From Neohoeflea coraliihabitans (GTDB lineage: Bacteria; Pseudomonadota; Alphaproteobacteria; Rhizobiales; Rhizobiaceae), in contig NZ_JAHWQX010000001.1 of the NCBI RefSeq assembly GCF_019334345.1, forward strand, positions 124,001-188,000: DNA of 64,000 nt, given 5' to 3'. The notes under the pieces were generated by a model. The model saw only the letters and a list, made by a program, of their open reading frames with translations. It was not told where the DNA came from and ran no database searches. The position numbers were made by a program, and so were the translations under genes. Each line of letters opens with the position of its first letter. The first letter of the stretch is position 1. Below, piece by piece: positions 59,706 to 64,000 of the stretch.

Positions 59706-60196
59706 GCGACATTACCCTTACAGTGAACGGGACAAAGCGCACCGTCTCCGTGGAATCACGACGGCTGCTCGCCGATGTGCTGCGCACCGAATTCGATCTC
59801 GCCGGCGTTCATATCGGCTGCGCGCATGGCGCCTGCGGCTGCTGCACCGTCGATCTTGACGGCCAGCCGCGCCTGTCCTGCCTGACCTTTGCCGTCCAGT
59901 GCGACGGCGCCACCATCAACACCGTTGAAAGCCTCGGCGGCAAGCAGGCTGAACATCCCTTGCAGCAGGCCTTCAAGAGCGAGCATGGCCTGCAATGTGG
60001 CTACTGCACGCCGGGCTTCATCATGACCCTGGCGCCTTATGTCGACGAGATGGTCGGGCGTGGCGAGATGCCGTCCGACGCTGACATTCGTGAGGCGATG
60101 AGCGGCAACATCTGCCGCTGCACCGGCTATCAGGGGATCGTGGCAGCGGTGCGCAAGGCGATCAGCGATCAGATCGGCAAGGAGACCACGCCATGA
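59702..60196 (+). CDS. Molybdenum hydroxylase 2Fe-2S (small, CoxS-like) subunit
   Basis: A 164-residue protein with two [2Fe-2S] clusters. The plant-type cluster motif is GCAHGACGCCTV (residues about 40-51) with the later LSC. The second cluster is QCGYCTPGFIM (near 100) with NICRCTGYQGIV near 137. It links the molybdenum site to the FAD subunit. It overlaps both neighbours by four bases. Confidence 0.92.
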   Translation: MSDITLTVNGTKRTVSVESRRLLADVLRTEFDLAGVHIGCAHGACGCCTVDLDGQPRLSCLTFAVQCDGATINTVESLGGKQAEHPLQQAFKSEHGLQCGYCTPGFIMTLAPYVDEMVGRGEMPSDADIREAMSGNICRCTGYQGIVAAVRKAISDQIGKETTP

Positions 60197-62532
60197 ACGG
60201 CGAAAACCCGCGCCAGATCGGCGCCCGCGTCCAGCGTTTCGAAGACACGCGCCTCTTGACCGGCTCGGCGCGCTATATCGACGACATCCGCCTGCCCAAC
60301 ATGCTGCATCTGACCATTGCCCGCTCGCAGATGGCGCATGGCAAGATTGTCGAGATCGACACATCGATGCTCGAGGACAGCGACTTTCCGACCTGGGTCT
60401 TCACCGGCGAGGATACCAGGGGGCTGGCCCTGCGGGCCCACCAGGATTATCCGGAAATGCAATATTCCGAGCAGCCGCTGCTGGCGCTCGACACGGTGCG
60501 TTTCGTCGGCGACCCGGTGGCCGCCGTCCTTGCCGAGGATCCCTATCTCGCCGAGGACGCCGCCGAATTGGTGTTCGTCGACATCGACCCGCTGCCGGTG
60601 GTCGCCACGATGGACCAGGCGCGGGACAGCACGGTGCCGCCAATCTTTGAAGGCTGGAAGAACAACACCTTCATCGAACGGCAGATGAAGGGCGGCGATC
60701 TCGAGGCCGCCCGCCAGGCGGCAGCGCATGTCATCAAGCGCACCTACCGCAACCAGCGCCAGACCGGGGTCCCCATGGAATGCCGCGGTGTCGTGGCGCA
60801 TTTCAATGATGCCGACCGCGTTCTGACCGTCTGGTCATCGACCCAGATGCCGCATCTGGTGCGCACCTATATCGCCGAGGAACTCGATCTGCCGGAATCG
60901 CGCATCCGCGTCATCGCACCCGATGTCGGCGGAGGATTCGGCATCAAGGGTCAGGTGTTCGGCGAGGAAGTGCTCGTCGCCTGGCTGGCGCTCAAGACCG
61001 GCCGCCCCGTCAAGTGGATCGAGGATCGCCGCGAGCATCTGATCGCATCGATCCATGCGCGCGACCACGAGCACACGCTGGAGGCCTATGTCGCTGCCGA
61101 CGGCACGGTGCTCGGCCTGAAAGCCGATATCAGCGTCGATGTCGGGGCCTATTCGACCTATCCCTTCACCGCCGCCGGCGATCCCGGCATGGCCGCCAAG
61201 GTGCTGCCCGGCCCCTATACGATCGGCGCCTATGAGGCGACTTTCCGCGCTCTGGCCAGCAACAAGTGCCCGCTGGGCACCTATCGCGGCGTCGCCCGTC
61301 CCTCCGCGGTGTTCTCGCAGGAGCGGCTGATGGACGAGATCGCCCGCGAGATCGGCATGGATCCCTTTGAATTCCGCCTGAAGAACATCATCCGCGACTT
61401 CCCCTACAAGAATGTCCTCGGCTTCACCTATGATCCAGGCTCCTACGCGGAATCGCTGGAAAAGATGCAGGCGCTGCTGGCCGATGATATCGCCGCCGCC
61501 AGCGCATCGAAGCAATCGAAAGACAAACGCATCGGCGTCGGCTTTGCCTGCTTCATCGAACAGACCGCGCACGGCACCCCCGATTTCACCCGGCGCCGGG
61601 TGCCGATCGAGACCGGCTATGTCGCCGCCCGGGTCGAGATGAACCCCGATGGCGAGGTGGTCATCGGACTTGGCTTGCAAAGCCACGGCCAGGGCCACGA
61701 AACAGTGATGGCGCAGGTCGCTGCCGACGCTTTGGGAATTGATCCGGCGAATGTCTTCGTTCGCCATGGCGACACCCTCACCTCACCCTATTCGGTGGGC
61801 ACCTGGGGCAGTCGCGGCGGTCCGCTCGGCGGCGGTGCCGTGCACATGGCCTCACTGCAGATTGCCGACAAGTTGAAGGCGATTGCCGGGCACCTCCTGC
61901 AGGCCGAGGCCGGCGATATCATCCTGGCTGATGGCAAGGCTGCGCTCGCCAATGATCCAAGCCGCTCGATCGAGATCCGCAAGCTCGCGCGCGCCGCGCT
62001 GCGCAATCTCGATCAGGTGCCGGAAGGCATGACACCCGGCCTCGTCGCCGAATTCAGCCTCGATGGGCCGAAGGACGGCACCTATGCCAACGCCGTGCAC
62101 GCGGCGGTCGTCGAGATCGACGTGCCGACCTCGAAGCTGACCCTGAAGCGTTTCGTGGTTGTCGAGGATTGCGGCACGATCCTCAACCCGATGATCGTCG
62201 ACGGCCAGGTGCGCGGCGGCGTCGTGCAGGGCATCGGCTCGGCCCTGCTCGAGCATTTCGTCTACGATTCCGAAGGGCAGCCGCTGACCACCAGCTTTGC
62301 CGATTATCTGATGCCGCTGGCGCCGGAAATCCCCGACGTTGAAGTCCACCACATCGAGACCCCCACCCCGCTGACGCCCCTCGGCGCCAAGGGGCTCGGC
62401 GAAGGTGGAGCCATTGGACCGGCGGCGGCAATCGCCAATGCCGTGTCCGATGCGCTCGGGACCGAAGTGGCTTCGACACCGCTCAATGCCAGCGCCATCT
62501 GGGATCTGAGCGCGCATCTGCGGAGCGCATGA
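60193..62532 (+). CDS. Molybdenum hydroxylase large (molybdopterin-binding, CoxL-like) subunit
   Basis: A 779-residue xanthine dehydrogenase/CO-dehydrogenase-family large subunit. The N domain holds RFEDTRLLTGSARYIDD. Molybdenum-cofactor loops include GGGFGIKGQVF near residue 240 and GLQSHGQGHETVMAQ near 495; the catalytic glutamate is probably in GAKGLGEGGAIGPAAAI near 735. The active-site loop reads GTYRGVARP (about residues 362-370) and lacks the cysteine of true (form I) CO dehydrogenase. It is therefore a hydroxylase of an organic substrate, such as an aldehyde or N-heterocycle. The gene ends at a terminator. Confidence 0.9.
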   Translation: MNGENPRQIGARVQRFEDTRLLTGSARYIDDIRLPNMLHLTIARSQMAHGKIVEIDTSMLEDSDFPTWVFTGEDTRGLALRAHQDYPEMQYSEQPLLALDTVRFVGDPVAAVLAEDPYLAEDAAELVFVDIDPLPVVATMDQARDSTVPPIFEGWKNNTFIERQMKGGDLEAARQAAAHVIKRTYRNQRQTGVPMECRGVVAHFNDADRVLTVWSSTQMPHLVRTYIAEELDLPESRIRVIAPDVGGGFGIKGQVFGEEVLVAWLALKTGRPVKWIEDRREHLIASIHARDHEHTLEAYVAADGTVLGLKADISVDVGAYSTYPFTAAGDPGMAAKVLPGPYTIGAYEATFRALASNKCPLGTYRGVARPSAVFSQERLMDEIAREIGMDPFEFRLKNIIRDFPYKNVLGFTYDPGSYAESLEKMQALLADDIAAASASKQSKDKRIGVGFACFIEQTAHGTPDFTRRRVPIETGYVAARVEMNPDGEVVIGLGLQSHGQGHETVMAQVAADALGIDPANVFVRHGDTLTSPYSVGTWGSRGGPLGGGAVHMASLQIADKLKAIAGHLLQAEAGDIILADGKAALANDPSRSIEIRKLARAALRNLDQVPEGMTPGLVAEFSLDGPKDGTYANAVHAAVVEIDVPTSKLTLKRFVVVEDCGTILNPMIVDGQVRGGVVQGIGSALLEHFVYDSEGQPLTTSFADYLMPLAPEIPDVEVHHIETPTPLTPLGAKGLGEGGAIGPAAAIANAVSDALGTEVASTPLNASAIWDLSAHLRSA

Positions 62533-62556
62533 AAAAGGCACCCGCAGGCGCCTTTT
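62533..62556. terminator. Bidirectional terminator after the molybdenum hydroxylase operon
   Basis: AAAAGGC pairs with GCCTTTT, with two further pairs beyond one mismatch and a short loop. A-run and T-run flank the stem, so it can work in both directions for the convergent genes ending at 62532 and 62581. Confidence 0.75.
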
Positions 62557-62580
62557 CCGTCCCCGATGCGGATCGCCGCT

Positions 62581-63561
62581 TTAAAATCCGGCCTTCGGAT
62601 TGACCTGATGCAGCGGGGCTTCCCCCTGTTCGACGCGCCGGATGTTGGCGGCCACATCGCGCGCTGCGGCATCGGGAACCGTGATGCTCGCCAGATGCGG
62701 GGTGATGTAGACGTTCTCCATTTTCCAGAACGGGTGATCGCTGCGCAACGGCTCCGAAACAAAGACATCAAGCGTTGCGGCACCCACCTGTCCCGACCGC
62801 AGCGCTGCGAGCAGATCATCCTCGTTGACCACCTCGCCGCGCGACGCGTTGACGAATTTCGTCCCCGGCTTCAGCGCATCGAACACCGACTTGTCCAGCA
62901 TGCCGCGTGTGCCCGTCGTCAGGGGCATCATATTGACCAGAATGTCGACATCGCCGAGGAAATTCTCCCACTCGCCCGGATCGGAAAAGCATGCCACGCC
63001 GTCGATCTGCTTGGGCGCGAGATCCCAGCCGCGCACATCGAATGTCAGATCGGCCAGGCTGCGCGCCGCAGCCGAACCGAGCGCTCCGAGACCGAGAACC
63101 CCGACACGGATACGATCGAGCGGGGTTGGATGGATATAGCGCCATTCCGACTGGCGTTGCGCCTTTTCGAAATCCGGCATGTCGCGCGCATAGCGGATGA
63201 CGGCGAACAGAACGTAGGAGCGCATCAGCGCCATCATGCCCGAATCCGACAGCCGGCAGATCGGCACCTCGGGCAGGTCGGCCCGTCCGGTCAGGGAATC
63301 CACCCCGGCGCCGAGATTGACCACCAGCTTGATGTTCTTGTACGGCGCGAAAAAGCCCTCCGGCGGCCGCCATGCCAGCACATAGGTAATGTCATCGGCA
63401 TTGCCGACATCCGGATAGATGCGGATATCCAGGCCCGGATAGGCCGCCTGCAAAGCGTCAGCCCACTCGGTCGGATCGTCGAACTGCGAATAAAACAGCA
63501 AGGCCCCGCGCGATGTCTCCCCTTGCGGCGCATGCTCCTTGAGCGTGATATCGGTCTTCAT
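62581..63561 (-). CDS. D-2-hydroxyacid dehydrogenase, glyoxylate/hydroxypyruvate reductase A-like
   Basis: A 326-residue D-isomer 2-hydroxyacid dehydrogenase. The cofactor motif is GVLGLGALGSAAAR (near residue 140) and DV(R)GWD follows. Catalytic residues are in NASRGEVV (arginine), ATLDVFVSEPL (glutamate) and YITPHLAS (histidine). The ATG at 63561 follows AGGTGG; the frame is open to 63678. It interconverts a 2-oxo acid and a 2-hydroxy acid, perhaps glyoxylate or hydroxypyruvate. It is probably co-transcribed with the TRAP importer at the right edge, about 195 bases upstream. Confidence 0.87.
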   Translation of the reverse strand: MKTDITLKEHAPQGETSRGALLFYSQFDDPTEWADALQAAYPGLDIRIYPDVGNADDITYVLAWRPPEGFFAPYKNIKLVVNLGAGVDSLTGRADLPEVPICRLSDSGMMALMRSYVLFAVIRYARDMPDFEKAQRQSEWRYIHPTPLDRIRVGVLGLGALGSAAARSLADLTFDVRGWDLAPKQIDGVACFSDPGEWENFLGDVDILVNMMPLTTGTRGMLDKSVFDALKPGTKFVNASRGEVVNEDDLLAALRSGQVGAATLDVFVSEPLRSDHPFWKMENVYITPHLASITVPDAAARDVAANIRRVEQGEAPLHQVNPKAGF

Positions 63562-63756
63562 CTTACCACCTGGTCGGTTGTCTGGCCGGACATTGCGTCT
63601 GTCCATCCGGCAATTCGGTCCATCTGCACGGCCGTGAAACGCACCTTTCGGGCACCTCTCGCGGCCTGTTCGGGTCAAGTCGGTCCGGACGGCCGATGAA
63701 TGGATCGGCTGCCTGGGGCCACCGCCCGAAGGCGATGACGAGCTGGTCAGGGGCCA

Positions 63757-64000
63757 CTACATCAGGGCATAGGGCAGCCAGGTCGAAAGGCTTGGCACAC
63801 ACACCAGCAGCAACAGGAACAGGATCATCGCCACCAGAAACGGCGTGTTGGCGCGTATGGTCGCCACCACGTCCTCCTGGCCGATCCGGGCCGCCACGAT
63901 CAGGGCCAGCGCCACCGGCGGTGTCACCTGTCCGATCACCACGGTGACAATCATCAGAATGCCGAAGTGAACGAGATCGATGTCGAGCGTGAGAAGGGTC
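63757..64000 (-). CDS. TRAP transporter large permease subunit, C-terminal fragment
   Basis: The C-terminal 80 codons of a DctM-type permease entering from the right edge. The frame is open to the end of the window and reads LDIDLVHFGILM, then VVIGQVTPPVALALIVAARI, matching the conserved end of these permeases, with a final hydrophobic helix. It is the third TRAP system of the window, on the same strand as the hydroxyacid dehydrogenase. Confidence 0.85.
   Translation of the reverse strand, partial: TLLTLDIDLVHFGILMIVTVVIGQVTPPVALALIVAARIGQEDVVATIRANTPFLVAMILFLLLLVCVPSLSTWLPYALM

Noticed and set aside
60193-62532. True aerobic carbon monoxide dehydrogenase (form I)
   Set aside because: The active-site loop reads GTYRGVARP and lacks the cysteine-containing loop required for the Mo-Cu site, so CO oxidation is not supported.

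Overview
The window is a gene-dense, GC-rich stretch from a heterotrophic alphaproteobacterium. A marine or soil Hyphomicrobiales (Rhizobiales)-like organism is the best guess; this is inferred from gene families and organisation, not from a marker gene. The contents are almost entirely catabolic and transport genes: several acyl-CoA enzyme operons, a Liv-type ABC importer, a polyamine-type ABC importer, two complete TRAP importers and the edge of a third, and a molybdenum hydroxylase. I see no rRNA, tRNA, CRISPR array, phage or insertion sequence.

Layout. (1) 0.2-6.8 kb, minus strand: a leucine/isovalerate-type block of biotin-dependent methylcrotonyl-CoA carboxylase (both subunits), isovaleryl-CoA dehydrogenase and a TetR regulator, with a flavodoxin-like protein and a DUF1622 membrane protein inserted. 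(2) 6.9-14.2 kb, minus: a Liv-type ABC importer led by a large acyl-CoA ligase, with a TetR-type palindrome at its promoter. (3) 14.5-16.2 kb: dgcN and an Lrp/AsnC regulator. (4) 16.7-40.8 kb: a large, unassigned CoA-dependent catabolic island. It holds two acyl-CoA dehydrogenase-fold proteins, two MaoC-type hydratases, two crotonases, an SDR, an acyl-CoA ligase, an SCP-x thiolase, a HMG-CoA-synthase-like/OB-fold protein, a four-domain rhodanese, a flavin reductase, a carboxyltransferase with a distant free-standing biotin carrier, a flavoprotein, exporters, a frameshifted ribB and a TRAP importer. A MocR-type regulator sits in the middle. (5) 40.9-43.6 kb: housekeeping-like small genes, a YeiH-type exporter and its LysR regulator. 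(6) 43.8-53.6 kb, plus: a Rut-like oxidative operon (DUF1185, alpha/beta hydrolase, flavin reductase-Nudix fusion, LLM monooxygenase, aldehyde dehydrogenase) followed by a spermidine/putrescine-type ABC importer and a GntR/FCD regulator. (7) 53.6-63.6 kb: divergent TRAP importer/deacylase/CoxG and molybdenum hydroxylase (CoxMSL-like) operons, then a D-2-hydroxyacid dehydrogenase. The window ends inside another TRAP importer.

How the genes fit together. The most interesting signal is regulatory. In the 19-38 kb island nearly every transcription unit has, just upstream of its first gene, an inverted repeat of the form ATTG-N3-CAAT. Three copies are perfect (25388, 29667 and 33045) and four have one mismatch, including one in front of the MocR regulator gene itself. 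This groups about 20 genes into one candidate regulon. The enzyme set suggests an acid is imported (TRAP), activated to its CoA ester, oxidised, hydrated, carboxylated or decarboxylated and thiolysed, with FMN-dependent steps. Several core enzymes lack the usual catalytic residue, so the chemistry may not be standard beta-oxidation. The substrate is unknown.
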